Positions 52,054-59,311 of a stretch of DNA of 64,000 nucleotides are shown piece after piece. Numbering within the stretch: position 1 is the stretch's first letter; each line of letters begins with the position of its first letter. The position numbers and the translations under genes were made by a program. The notes below the pieces were generated by a model, which was given only the letters and a program-made list of their open reading frames with translations, was not told the DNA's origin and searched no databases. This stretch comes from Streptomyces marianii (GTDB taxonomy: Bacteria; Actinomycetota; Actinomycetes; Streptomycetales; Streptomycetaceae): assembly GCF_005795905.1 (NCBI RefSeq), contig NZ_VAWE01000001.1:2204501-2268500 (forward strand), read 5' to 3'.

Positions 52054-52587
52054 ATGGTCAGCGGGTTCCGATTTACTCGGAGAGCTCACAACCTGTGGAG
52101 TGAACATCCCTCCGCGGACTGGATAGGCGCAATAATTTTCGTATCGGCGCTCGGTTTATGGCAGCGCAGTCACATTCTTAGTGATCACTCTGCTGATCAA
52201 CGAATGAATGTTTACGCGACAGTCGCTTCCGTCGCGGCGATTATCGGCGGTTTTGGAACTGCTGCGATTAGCCAGTATGCGACTAGTTCCGGTCGGCGGA
52301 TGACGTTCCTAAGGGAGCGTTTTGGTGAGAGTCTCCGTCGGAACTGGGTGAGTATCCTAACCTCGATGACCGCAGTATCCGCCGGCTGCCTGGCGACTAT
52401 GTTAAGTGACACGGGGAAGGTAATCGGCTGGCAGGGGTGGACGGTTGAATTCTTGCTCTTTCTCGGGCTTTTCCGTGCGGTGCGATTGATCTGGCTCTTC
52501 CGCCTCCTTATCGACGTATCCGATCATGACGGTACAATCGCAGCGAGAAGTGAGCCGGTGAGAATTGTTGACCCGGGGAACGACTAG
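52054..52587 (+). CDS. Four-helix membrane protein, low-GC cargo gene
   Basis: A 177-residue protein with helices near residues 22-38 (WIGAIIFVSALGLW), 53-75 (VYATVASVAAIIGGFGTAAI), 98-117 (VSILTSMTAVSAGCLATML) and 127-150 (VEFLLFLGLFRAVRLIWLFR). A charged loop (SGRRMTFLRERFGESLRRNW) separates helices 2 and 3. No family is recognised. Two TTA codons (52156 and 52402) match the one in the upstream gene. ATG 52054 with AAGGGGG upstream. A soluble sensor plus a small multi-helix membrane partner is a frequent layout of phage-defence or exclusion modules; this is inference. A perfect hairpin ends the unit. Confidence 0.72.
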   Translation: MVSGFRFTRRAHNLWSEHPSADWIGAIIFVSALGLWQRSHILSDHSADQRMNVYATVASVAAIIGGFGTAAISQYATSSGRRMTFLRERFGESLRRNWVSILTSMTAVSAGCLATMLSDTGKVIGWQGWTVEFLLFLGLFRAVRLIWLFRLLIDVSDHDGTIAARSEPVRIVDPGND

Positions 52588-52656
52588 TTCGCGTTTAGCT
52601 TCGCGATGGTTCGCAGTCTCGCGTGGGTGACGAGGACTCAACGATTCAGTTAGCCT

Positions 52657-52690
52657 GCGTGGCGTCGCCTACCCGACGGCGACGCCACGC
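52657..52690 (+). terminator. 13-bp perfect hairpin after the low-GC gene pair
   Basis: GCGTGGCGTCGCC, eight bases, then GGCGACGCCACGC. It closes the unit that begins at 51071. Confidence 0.8.
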
Positions 52691-52922
52691 GTCGGCACAT
52701 ATGGTTTGCGGTTTGGCCTCATCCTTATCAGGTCGATGACGGATTCTTTGGTGCTTGGCGAAGGACAACCTGACGACGGTCTGGTTGACGCTGGGGACCG
52801 CTCCGGTCCGGCTCCGTTCGTCGCTGTTGGTGTCAGCTGTTGATGTCAGACATCAACTGGAGGCTTGACAACTCCCTACCGCTTGGACCTGCTGAATGAT
52901 GTGGCTGTCCCACTAACAGCGA
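52691..52922. other. Gene-free cargo space with a small dyad
   Basis: No gene is convincing in this stretch, which remains lower in GC. GTTGATG-TCAGA-CATCAAC at 52839-52857 is a clean inverted repeat and could be an operator or a short terminator for the convergent gene at 52923. Confidence 0.4.
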
Positions 52923-53507
52923 TCATGTGCCGCGCTCGCCAAGGAGCGAGCCCACGGCTCGAACGAAGGAATCGTGGGCTAGGGCAGAGTTACGGCGTGC
53001 TTCGCGCGCTTCCTCGACAAGGCCCACAGCTAGCGGGTTGGCGTCGTGCAGCGCCTCGGCGAGCGCCATGAGTGCAGATCGGTAGCGCCACACCGCTTGT
53101 TCCAGCTCCACCGCCTTCACATGGATGGCATCGGGTCCCACCAACTTGACGCGCTGCCGTTCCTGCTGAATTACACCCGCCGTTGTGAACATCTCTTCGA
53201 ATTCAGCATCGGGTAGGTCTTCGCCAGGTGACACGTCCGCGACCTTCTGACTGGCTCGATGCGCAACTGGCGCGTGTGCGTCGTAGGCCCCGAGGAGCAT
53301 CGTGTACGCCTCAAGTCGCTGCTGTCGGAGCCAATGATCGTGATCGACGGATGCTTGGTCCTGAACCTGCTGCCGGACAGCCTCTGCAGCCTTCTCCGCG
53401 CCGATGCGAGCGCCTCGTACCGCCGCCACCCCACCAACCAATGCGCCACCCAGAGCCCCCACCATCCCGGCCATGCCGGCGATGAAAGCCGCCATCCCTT
53501 GATCCAT
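52923..53507 (-). CDS. Hypothetical protein with N-terminal membrane helix and helical body
   Basis: A 194-residue protein. Residues 6-32 form a Gly/Ala-rich membrane helix (AAFIAGMAGMVGALGGALVG); the rest is charged and helical (AEKAAEAVRQQVQDQASVDH and later EARRNSALAHDSFVRAVGSL). It is similar in layout, though not visibly in sequence, to the gene at 50243. No domain is recognised. It is transcribed towards the low-GC pair and ends the cargo block. Function unknown. Confidence 0.65.
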   Translation of the reverse strand: MDQGMAAFIAGMAGMVGALGGALVGGVAAVRGARIGAEKAAEAVRQQVQDQASVDHDHWLRQQRLEAYTMLLGAYDAHAPVAHRASQKVADVSPGEDLPDAEFEEMFTTAGVIQQERQRVKLVGPDAIHVKAVELEQAVWRYRSALMALAEALHDANPLAVGLVEEAREARRNSALAHDSFVRAVGSLLGERGT

Positions 53508-53613
53508 ACCGACGATTCTTCACTATCCACCCCCACGCCTCATCCTGTGTGTCTCGCCCGCCCCTCGGGTACCTACGAGCACGGTCGGCGGGAGCGGCTT
53601 TGGGCGGGAGCTG

Positions 53614-53721
53614 CCATGGGGCGAGAGATCGGGGCCCGTAAGCTTGCCGCGAGTCGGGCAGTCTGTGGACCTGCCCGCTAAAGCCCGATGTGGGCCCCGA
53701 TCTTCGAGGCTCGCCCCATGG
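53614..53721. repeat. Nested imperfect palindrome, candidate single-strand origin or structured RNA
   Basis: Outer arms CCATGGGGCGAG and CTCGCCCCATGG, then ATCGGGGCCC and GGGCCCCGAT, enclose a smaller hairpin TCGGGCAG-CTGCCCG. The whole 108-base stretch is non-coding and lies in the 435-base space between 53508 and 53942. Such multi-hairpin regions are typical of lagging-strand (sso) origins of rolling-circle replicons. Confidence 0.5.
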
Positions 53722-53837
53722 TGGCTGCCTAAAGCCGCGGAGCCGACCGCCCCACAGCGGGCCTCCTCCACCGTCAACCCTTCGCCGTTTCGGCGTGCGG
53801 CCGGCGGGCGGGTGGCCGTGGGGCGAAGACAGGAGCG

Positions 53838-53894
53838 GCGGCCCGTCCGACGGGCCGCGCGCTGCCGCGCCGTGCGCGGCAGAAGCGCCTTGAT
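53838..53894. terminator. Two tandem GC hairpins followed by CTTGAT
   Basis: GCGGCCCGT-CCG-ACGGGCCGC (53838-53858), then TGCCGCGC-CGT-GCGCGGCA (53863-53881), whose stem extends outward through GCGC arms. They lie downstream of the Nudix gene and can end its transcription. CTTGAT at 53889-53894 recalls nick sites of some rolling-circle origins, but the evidence is thin. Confidence 0.5.
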
Positions 53895-53942
53895 TGAGTA
53901 GAGAAACTCTTACCGCGTTCTGATCACGCTCGGCCGGTTCGT

Positions 53943-54428
53943 TCAGGCGGCTCGCGTATCGGGCTTCGCGCCGTGCTCGAGGTACACCGGTGCCGCTTCG
54001 GCTCGGGCCTCCATGGCCGCGAGGATGCGTCGGGCCAAGCGCGGGATGGTCCGCCCATTGATCTCATCGGCTGCGACGAACGCGAAGCTCTTCAGCTCGT
54101 CAGCCTGCAAGGTGATCTTCGCCAGAACTTCAGGCGGGAGCTGGCCGCCGTCGAAGAGGTAGAGGACCTTGTCGCCCTCTGTCTCGCTCGGTGCCCAGTC
54201 GACAGCCAGCAAGCGTCCGAGTGGCGGGGTGACCCCCAGTTCTTCCTGGACCTCGCGGATAGCTGCGTGCAATGGCGATTCGCCGGTCTCGACGTAACCG
54301 CCGGGGATCTCCCAGTAGTCCTTGTAGGTCGGCTCCACCATGAGGACCCGTCCCGCGTCATCAAAGAAGAGCGCACCTGCGGCCATGCGCGGATGCGCCA
54401 TCTTCGCTTCGTGTGCGTTCGGTGCCAT
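53943..54428 (-). CDS. Nudix hydrolase, Pif-like (pSAM2 immunity factor) candidate
   Basis: A 161-residue protein with a perfect Nudix box, GYVETGESPLHAAIREVQEE then LGV (G-x5-E-x7-REV-x-EE-x-G-V), near residues 48-70. Nudix enzymes cut nucleoside diphosphates linked to another group. In pSAM2, the Nudix protein Pif blocks transfer into cells that already hold the element; the location here, beside the regulator at one end of the transfer block, matches. Start at ATG 54428 (MAPNAHEAKMAHPRM), just after the stop of the XRE gene. The role in exclusion is inferred from position and family. Confidence 0.85.
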   Translation of the reverse strand: MAPNAHEAKMAHPRMAAGALFFDDAGRVLMVEPTYKDYWEIPGGYVETGESPLHAAIREVQEELGVTPPLGRLLAVDWAPSETEGDKVLYLFDGGQLPPEVLAKITLQADELKSFAFVAADEINGRTIPRLARRILAAMEARAEAAPVYLEHGAKPDTRAA

Positions 54429-54447
54429 GAAGCCGAGCGTACCCAGC

Positions 54448-55662
54448 TCAGACCACGTGCAGCCGGGTGGCCAGGTCGGCCAGAGTGCGGCTCGGCCGGC
54501 CGCGCTGGTTCCGCACCCAGGTGAGTACAAGCTCGCGCGCGAGGTAGTGGCTACGTACCTGCTCTGGCGCCCAGCTCTCCGCTTCGAGGATCTTGATGAG
54601 AGCGTCGTCCATTCGGTTGTGCGCGCTGAGCGCCCGGGCTATTTCGAGGTTGTGGCGCGTACGGCGCTCGGTCGGCAGGGCGCTGGTGTCGATCTGTGGG
54701 CCCAGGTCTATCGCAACCTGCATGTCTCCCAGCTCCGCTGCGGTGGCGACCCGGTGAATCGCCACGTTCGTCGGTCCGAAGGCGGTCCAGACGTGGTTGG
54801 CGTCCTGCCCGAGCTGGCGCGCCATCTGGTCGGCCTCGCTGAGGAAAGTCTGAGTCGTGGACCGGTCTTCCGCGCGGGCTGCAGCCATCGATCCTGCGAG
54901 GAACAGCGTCCCGTAGATCGAAAGAAGCTCAGGGGTCGCTCGTCCGAGTCCCGGCCGCAGGTACTCCCCTGCATCTCCGACGAGCTGCACGGCGGCATCG
55001 AACCTGCCGTTCGATAGCAGGCAGTGGGCCACGGACCGGAAGAGTGAGCCGGTCACGACGGTGTTGCCGGACTGCTGCGCCGCCGCCAGGCCGCGGTCGG
55101 CAGCGATCCATGCGAGATCGGTTTCACCGAGCTTGGTGAGGACCATGGCAGCGCTCTGATAGGTCATGGCCGTCAGCTCGTGGGCTTGTTCTCGCTCTTG
55201 GCCTTCGTACGCCTGGACAGCGATGAGTGCGTCGGCCAGGAGCAGGGGCAGCCGACGGGTAGCGAATCCGTACCGCGAGTCCTGGTAGGCGTCCCAGACT
55301 TCGGCGACGTTGCTGCGCAACTCGTTGATCGGCGTCGGCTCGCCTTCGGTCGTGACCCCCAATAGGGGAGTGAGCTGGCGGTAGTTCATCAGCGCTGAGC
55401 GCAGTGCCGGCACGGTTCGGGTGCCGCTGTCGGCGGTCCAGTCCATGAGAGTCGGCTCGGCGAGCAGGTCGCCAAGAGGGACGTCCAGTGCATCGGCGAG
55501 CGACTTGATGACCGAGAGCCTGTCCAGCTCCAACCGGTTGTTCTCGGCCTTGCTCAGCCAGTCGACGGTGCGGCCGACGAGTCCGGCCAGCACTTCTTGA
55601 GACATCCCGCGCCTCCGGCGGTACCACGCGACTCGTTCGCCGATCGTCAGGTTCGTCGTCAT
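54448..55662 (-). CDS. XRE family regulator with TPR-like C-terminal domain
   Basis: A 404-residue regulator: helix-turn-helix in residues 5-60 (GERVAWYRRRRGMSQEVLAG, VGRTVDWLSKAENNRLELDR) and a long all-helical TPR-like part. Start ATG 55662 (MTTNLTIGERVAW); 55686 is also possible. The Nudix gene starts 19 bases after its stop, so they form one unit. Such XRE/TPR proteins occur in many AICEs and may sense a peptide or other small signal. It is divergent from the small gene at 55800. Confidence 0.88.
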   Translation of the reverse strand: MTTNLTIGERVAWYRRRRGMSQEVLAGLVGRTVDWLSKAENNRLELDRLSVIKSLADALDVPLGDLLAEPTLMDWTADSGTRTVPALRSALMNYRQLTPLLGVTTEGEPTPINELRSNVAEVWDAYQDSRYGFATRRLPLLLADALIAVQAYEGQEREQAHELTAMTYQSAAMVLTKLGETDLAWIAADRGLAAAQQSGNTVVTGSLFRSVAHCLLSNGRFDAAVQLVGDAGEYLRPGLGRATPELLSIYGTLFLAGSMAAARAEDRSTTQTFLSEADQMARQLGQDANHVWTAFGPTNVAIHRVATAAELGDMQVAIDLGPQIDTSALPTERRTRHNLEIARALSAHNRMDDALIKILEAESWAPEQVRSHYLARELVLTWVRNQRGRPSRTLADLATRLHVV

Positions 55663-55799
55663 TCCTCGCATGGGAAGAGCGTCCACCCGTCTCTCAATGC
55701 GACCCCGGAGAGATTTTCCGGGGTGTTGCGCCGGTCCGGTCCTAGCGTTGCTGACAACCCGAGGGGCTGGCAGATCGAACTACGACGAGGGGGCCCACG

Positions 55800-55997
55800 A
55801 TGGCGCTGACCCCGGCCGAAGTGGTGGAACTGATCCGTGATGTCAGGGCACTTGGAGAGGAGGTAGCCGATCTCGCGCGGCGCGCTGATGCGGTGGTCAG
55901 CCGTCTTGCGGATGCTTCCGAACCAGCTGCTCAAGCTGGTCCATCCGATCTGCGAGGCGGCGTACGTCCCGACGAACTTCCGCCAGGTAAGCGGTGA
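55800..55997 (+). CDS. Small hypothetical protein, overlapping the GntR gene end
   Basis: A 65-residue frame: MALTPAEVVELIRDVRALGE, a helical part with ARRADAVVSRLADASE, and a charged tail. GAGGGGG precedes the ATG by seven bases, which is good support for translation. Its last 100 bases overlap the 3' end of the GntR gene on the other strand. No family is recognised; it may be a small regulator in the divergent region of the XRE gene. Moderate doubt remains because GC-rich DNA often gives chance frames. Confidence 0.45.
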   Translation: MALTPAEVVELIRDVRALGEEVADLARRADAVVSRLADASEPAAQAGPSDLRGGVRPDELPPGKR

Positions 55998-56265
55998 TCT
56001 GCTCGAACTCCGGACTGTGCTTAGTCGGGCGGTCCTCGCCGGGGAGAGTCACAAAGCTGCCCTTGCCCTGGTGGGAGTACGCGTAGCCGTCCTCACGGAG
56101 GCGAGAGATCGCCTGGCGGGCCACCGTGCGCGAAACTCCGTGATCGGCCATCAGCTCTGTCTCGGACGGCAACTTGTCCCCCGGGGATAGCACCCCGTCT
56201 CGGATACGCCGCTTGAAGTCGTCGGCGATCTCCAAGTACCTCGCACGCCCGGTGAAGTCGGCCAT
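55897..56265 (-). CDS. Short GntR-type repressor, KorSA-like
   Basis: A 122-residue protein with the GntR winged helix-turn-helix (YLEIADDFKRRIRDGVLSPG, KLPSETELMADHGVSRTVAR, HQGKGSFVTLPG) and then only a short coiled-coil tail (AEVRRDVRRLADRMDQLEQL). The usual UTRA ligand domain is absent. In pSAM2 the GntR protein KorSA represses the replication-transfer operon. The same position, facing the operon across three copies of a dyad, supports that role here. Start at ATG 56265. Confidence 0.88.
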   Translation of the reverse strand: MADFTGRARYLEIADDFKRRIRDGVLSPGDKLPSETELMADHGVSRTVARQAISRLREDGYAYSHQGKGSFVTLPGEDRPTKHSPEFEQITAYLAEVRRDVRRLADRMDQLEQLVRKHPQDG

Positions 56266-56282
56266 AGCCCCTCTCAGTGGTT

Positions 56283-56386
56283 GACGCACTAAGTGGAGCA
56301 CACACGGCAGACAAGAGTCGAGAAGCACTTGACGTACTAAGTGGGTTAGGTGCACTCTCGTTACTAGCCGACGTACTAAGTACGTC
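56283..56386. promoter_or_regulatory. Three operator copies between the GntR repressor and transfer operon
   Basis: GACGCACTAAGTGG (56283), GACGTACTAAGTGG (56331) and the fully symmetrical GACGTACTAAGTACGTC (56370-56386). The last ends 24 bases before the operon start. TTGACG overlaps each of the first two and could be a -35 box. This is the likely control point of transfer and replication. Confidence 0.75.
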
Positions 56387-56409
56387 AAGTTCATCGAAGG
56401 AGCGCACTC

Positions 56410-56766
56410 ATGCGTCAGATTCCTGTCGACACCTCCTCGGCCTCCGTGATGGTGGCGCAGGCCCCGCAGCCCAAGGTGAAGGACCGTCGTACCGGTGAGC
56501 GTGCGATGGACGCGGAGACCGGTGCCGCGCTGTCGACCGTGGACGTGATGTTCGCGGCGAACGGTGAGGTGGAGATCCTTTCCGTGACCGTCCCGGAGAC
56601 CGGCGTCTCCAGCGATCTGGTCATGGGTACTCCGGTCGCGATCACAGGCCTGGTCGCCCGGCCGTGGGAGAACGAGTTCAACGGGCAGCGCCGACACGGC
56701 ATCGCTTTCCGCGCGGTGGCGGTCACGTCGCTGGTCGAGAACGCCGCGAAGCCGAAGGCGGCCTGA
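56410..56766 (+). CDS. SCO3933-family regulatory protein
   Basis: A 118-residue protein, MRQIPVDTSSASVMVAQAPQ and then KVKDRRTGERAMDAETGAAL, matching the SCO3933-type regulators that stand between KorSA and TraSA in AICEs. The second half (VEILSVTVPETGVSSDLVMG) looks like a small beta-rich domain. It is first in the long operon and lies just after the three operators. Its exact action is unknown; activation of replication or excision has been proposed for similarly placed proteins. Confidence 0.8.
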   Translation: MRQIPVDTSSASVMVAQAPQPKVKDRRTGERAMDAETGAALSTVDVMFAANGEVEILSVTVPETGVSSDLVMGTPVAITGLVARPWENEFNGQRRHGIAFRAVAVTSLVENAAKPKAA

Positions 56767-56768
56767 GC

Positions 56769-58127
56769 ATGTCCCGGCTGTTCGTCGTCCTGGTGCTGGT
56801 CGTCGCCGCCGCGGGTCTCCTGCGGTGGCGGCGCCCCGCCTGGTACTGGCTGACCTTCGGCATCGCCCTCGCGACACTGCGGGTCCTGGTCCGCTACGCC
56901 TCGGTCATGGAGGCGTGCGGGCTGACCGTCCCGCCGCCGCGCTGGCGGCTCGCCCTCGCCCGGATGGCCAACCGACCCGCCCCGGCCTCACGAGCCCCGC
57001 GCATCCTGCGGCTCCGCCCGACCCGTACCGGCCTGGTCCTACGGCTGGGGCTTCGGCCCGGTCAGGACGCCTTCGACGTGGCCGCCTCGTGCGACCGGCT
57101 GCGGCACTCGTTCGCGATGTACGGCGTCACCTCGCGAGAGATCCGCTCCGGCGTGGTCGAGCTGCGGATGACCGGCTACGACGTCCTTGCCCAGGTGCAG
57201 ATGCCGGTCAAGGTCGACCGCACACCGATGCGCGTTCCAGTCGCTCTGCGCGAGGACGGGGCCGTCCACTATCGCGACTACCGCACCTGCCCGCACGCCC
57301 TGACCGTCGGTGCCACGAAGTCCGGCAAGTCCGTCTACCAGCGCAACCTGGTCGCCGAACTCGCCACTCAGGACGTGGCCTTGGTCGGCATCGACTGCAA
57401 GCAAGGGGTGGAGCTGTTCCCGCTGGCCCGCCGGTTCTCCGCGCTGGCCGACAACCCCGACACCGCCGCCGACCTCCTGGACGCGCTCGTCACGCACATG
57501 GAGGGCGTCTACCAACTGATCCGCGCCAACCAGCGCATCACTGCCGACATCCCCGACGCCGAGATCGCAGCCGACATCTGGGACCTGCCGGAGACCCTGC
57601 GCCCGACCCCGATCGTCCTGCTCGTTGACGAGGTCGCCGAACTCGCCCTGTTCGCCACGAAGGAAGAGGAGAAGCGCCGGGACCGCATCATCACCGCGCT
57701 CGCCCGCCTCGCACAGCTCGGCCGCGCTGCCGGCATCTATCTGGAGATCTGCGGGCAGCGCTTCGGCTCCGAACTCGGCAAGGGCATCACCATGCTCCGC
57801 GCCCAGCTCACCGCCCGCACCGCCCACCGCGTCAACGATGAGACCAGCGCGAACATGGCCTTCGGTGACATCGCCCCCGACGCCGTCCTGGCAGCGATCA
57901 GCATCCCGACCGACACTCCCGGCCTCGCCGTCACCGGCGACTCGACCGGCGGCTGGGCCCGCATCCGCACCCCGCACACCTCGATGCGCCAGGCCGTCAA
58001 CGCCTGCAACCGGCACGCCCACCGCACTGCCGAGCTGCCCGGCCTCGCCGCCTTCCGGCCCGAGCTGCCGCCCACGGTGTCGCTCGTCAAGATCCCGGCC
58101 CCGACCGAGGCACCCGCCTCCGCCTGA
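56769..58127 (+). CDS. traSA: TraSA-like FtsK/SpoIIIE conjugal DNA translocase
   Basis: A 452-residue ATPase that moves double-stranded element DNA between mycelia as a hexamer at the membrane. Two helices at the N-terminus (LFVVLVLVVAAAGLLRW, WYWLTFGIALATLRVLVRYA) anchor it. The FtsK core has Walker A in TVGATKSGKSVYQRNLV and Walker B in IVLLVDEVAELALF. Start at ATG 56769, two bases after the preceding stop. In this class a single Tra protein suffices for transfer, unlike type IV secretion. No gamma-like recognition domain is obvious; the C-terminus is short. Confidence 0.92.
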   Translation: MSRLFVVLVLVVAAAGLLRWRRPAWYWLTFGIALATLRVLVRYASVMEACGLTVPPPRWRLALARMANRPAPASRAPRILRLRPTRTGLVLRLGLRPGQDAFDVAASCDRLRHSFAMYGVTSREIRSGVVELRMTGYDVLAQVQMPVKVDRTPMRVPVALREDGAVHYRDYRTCPHALTVGATKSGKSVYQRNLVAELATQDVALVGIDCKQGVELFPLARRFSALADNPDTAADLLDALVTHMEGVYQLIRANQRITADIPDAEIAADIWDLPETLRPTPIVLLVDEVAELALFATKEEEKRRDRIITALARLAQLGRAAGIYLEICGQRFGSELGKGITMLRAQLTARTAHRVNDETSANMAFGDIAPDAVLAAISIPTDTPGLAVTGDSTGGWARIRTPHTSMRQAVNACNRHAHRTAELPGLAAFRPELPPTVSLVKIPAPTEAPASA

Positions 58128-58218
58128 GACCCGCCCTCGCATCCCGGTCGGCGCGACCGCCTCGCGCCAGCTCCCTACCCCCGCCATGCCCAAAACGCCC
58201 TGTGAAGGAGGTGAAGAC

Positions 58219-58899
58219 ATGACCCGCTCACTCCGCGTCGACGCCGTCCTGGTGCAAGCCGTGATCGCCGGGGCCCTGTCCTTCGCCCACCTGCACGACC
58301 TCGCCGCCGCTGCCGGACAGACCGGCTGGAAGGCATGGGCCTACCCGGTCTCAGTCGACCTGCTCCTGGTCGCCGCCTGGCGACGGCTCCGCAACGACGG
58401 CCCGTCCCGGCTCGCCTGGTGCTGGTTCCTGATCGCCCTGGTCGCCTCGCTCGGCGCGAACGTCGCAACCGCCGGATTCCTCGACCTCCAGCATCCGCCC
58501 GCCTGGCTGCGCTTCGGCATCGCCGGATGGCCCGCCCTCGCCTTCCTCGGCGGCACACTCCTCGCCCACTCACCCGCCGCGACCGACCCCGCACCTGAGT
58601 CGAAGCCTCAGCCGGTCGAGCATGTGCCGGCCGAATCACAGGCCGCCCCCGAGCCGGTTCCCGTCGCCGAACCGGAGACCGCCCCCGAGCTGCCCCCGGC
58701 CGCGCCCGCAGCGCCCGCAGCGCCCGAGCCCAATCCGGCCCCGGCTCAGCCCATCCCGGCCGCCCTGGTCGACCACGCCCGCAAGGTCGCCGACGACCAC
58801 CACGCCCGCACCGGCACACCAATCGACACCGACACCCTGCGCACCCGCCTCGGCGTCCCGGCCCCGATGGCCGACGCCATCGCCGCCCAACTCGCCTGA
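58219..58899 (+). CDS. DUF2637 membrane protein, SpdB-type spread protein
   Basis: A 226-residue protein with four hydrophobic stretches (LVQAVIAGALSFAHLHDLAA, YPVSVDLLLVAAWRRL, LAWCWFLIALVASLGANVAT, AGWPALAFLGGTLLAHS), a long Pro/Ala/Glu-rich linker and a C-terminal helical part with DHARKVADDHHARTGTPIDT. DUF2637 proteins of this form are found in the spread (spd) operon of Streptomyces plasmids and AICEs, where they help intramycelial movement of DNA. AAGGAGGTG precedes the ATG. Confidence 0.85.
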   Translation: MTRSLRVDAVLVQAVIAGALSFAHLHDLAAAAGQTGWKAWAYPVSVDLLLVAAWRRLRNDGPSRLAWCWFLIALVASLGANVATAGFLDLQHPPAWLRFGIAGWPALAFLGGTLLAHSPAATDPAPESKPQPVEHVPAESQAAPEPVPVAEPETAPELPPAAPAAPAAPEPNPAPAQPIPAALVDHARKVADDHHARTGTPIDTDTLRTRLGVPAPMADAIAAQLA

Positions 58900-58917
58900 G
58901 CAGAAAGGACGACCGCG

Positions 58918-59112
58918 ATGCCCGCCCGCGACCACTTTCACTCCGTGATGCGGATCGGCCCCGTGCAGATCGGCACTCACCGCGACCGGCACGGCCGCAC
59001 CAAGCACGCCGCCGTGTGCACCGCCGACCGCTGTGGCTGGTCCGCGGACTTCTCCAGCTCCTCGGCCGCCCAGCTCGCCGCCCGTACCCACCGCTGCCGC
59101 ATCACCGACTGA
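58918..59112 (+). CDS. Small mobile-element transfer protein
   Basis: A 64-residue protein, MPARDHFHSVMRIGPVQIGT, then CTADRCGWSADFSSSS and AARTHRC. The RIGPVQIGTHRD-G-GRTKHAAVC pattern is that of the small proteins labelled mobile element transfer protein in many Streptomyces AICEs. The cysteines and histidine could bind zinc. It lies 18 bases after the DUF2637 gene, in the spread block. Confidence 0.8.
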   Translation: MPARDHFHSVMRIGPVQIGTHRDRHGRTKHAAVCTADRCGWSADFSSSSAAQLAARTHRCRITD

Positions 59113-59128
59113 ACGGGAGACCACCGTC

Positions 59129-59287
59129 ATGGACGTTCCGCTCTGGCTCGCGCTGATCGTCGTCGGCGCCCTCGGCATCAAGCTCATTCGCCCGCCCTGG
59201 TGGCTCGTCGCTGTGCTCCTCCTCGGCGGCTTCCTCCTCGCCGACAGCCTCCTGGCCCCCGTCATCGACACCGCCATCAGCAAGTAG
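59129..59287 (+). CDS. Small two-helix membrane protein
   Basis: A 52-residue hydrophobic protein: MDVPLWLALIVVGALGIKLI and PWWLVAVLLLGGFLLADSLL. It is part of the spread block; no family name can be given. The spacing to the neighbours (16 and 24 bases) and codon use support a real gene. Confidence 0.7.
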   Translation: MDVPLWLALIVVGALGIKLIRPPWWLVAVLLLGGFLLADSLLAPVIDTAISK

Positions 59288-59311
59288 CCCACCGCAGAAA
59301 GGAGACCTGCA

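Noticed and set aside
51071..52587. Firm assignment of the low-GC pair as a Kiwa system
   Set aside because: The similarity is only in general layout; gene order is reversed relative to kwaA-kwaB and no shared motif could be shown.
52865..53071. 68-codon frame antisense to the end of the gene at 52923
   Set aside because: Arg/Pro-rich shadow without ribosome binding site.
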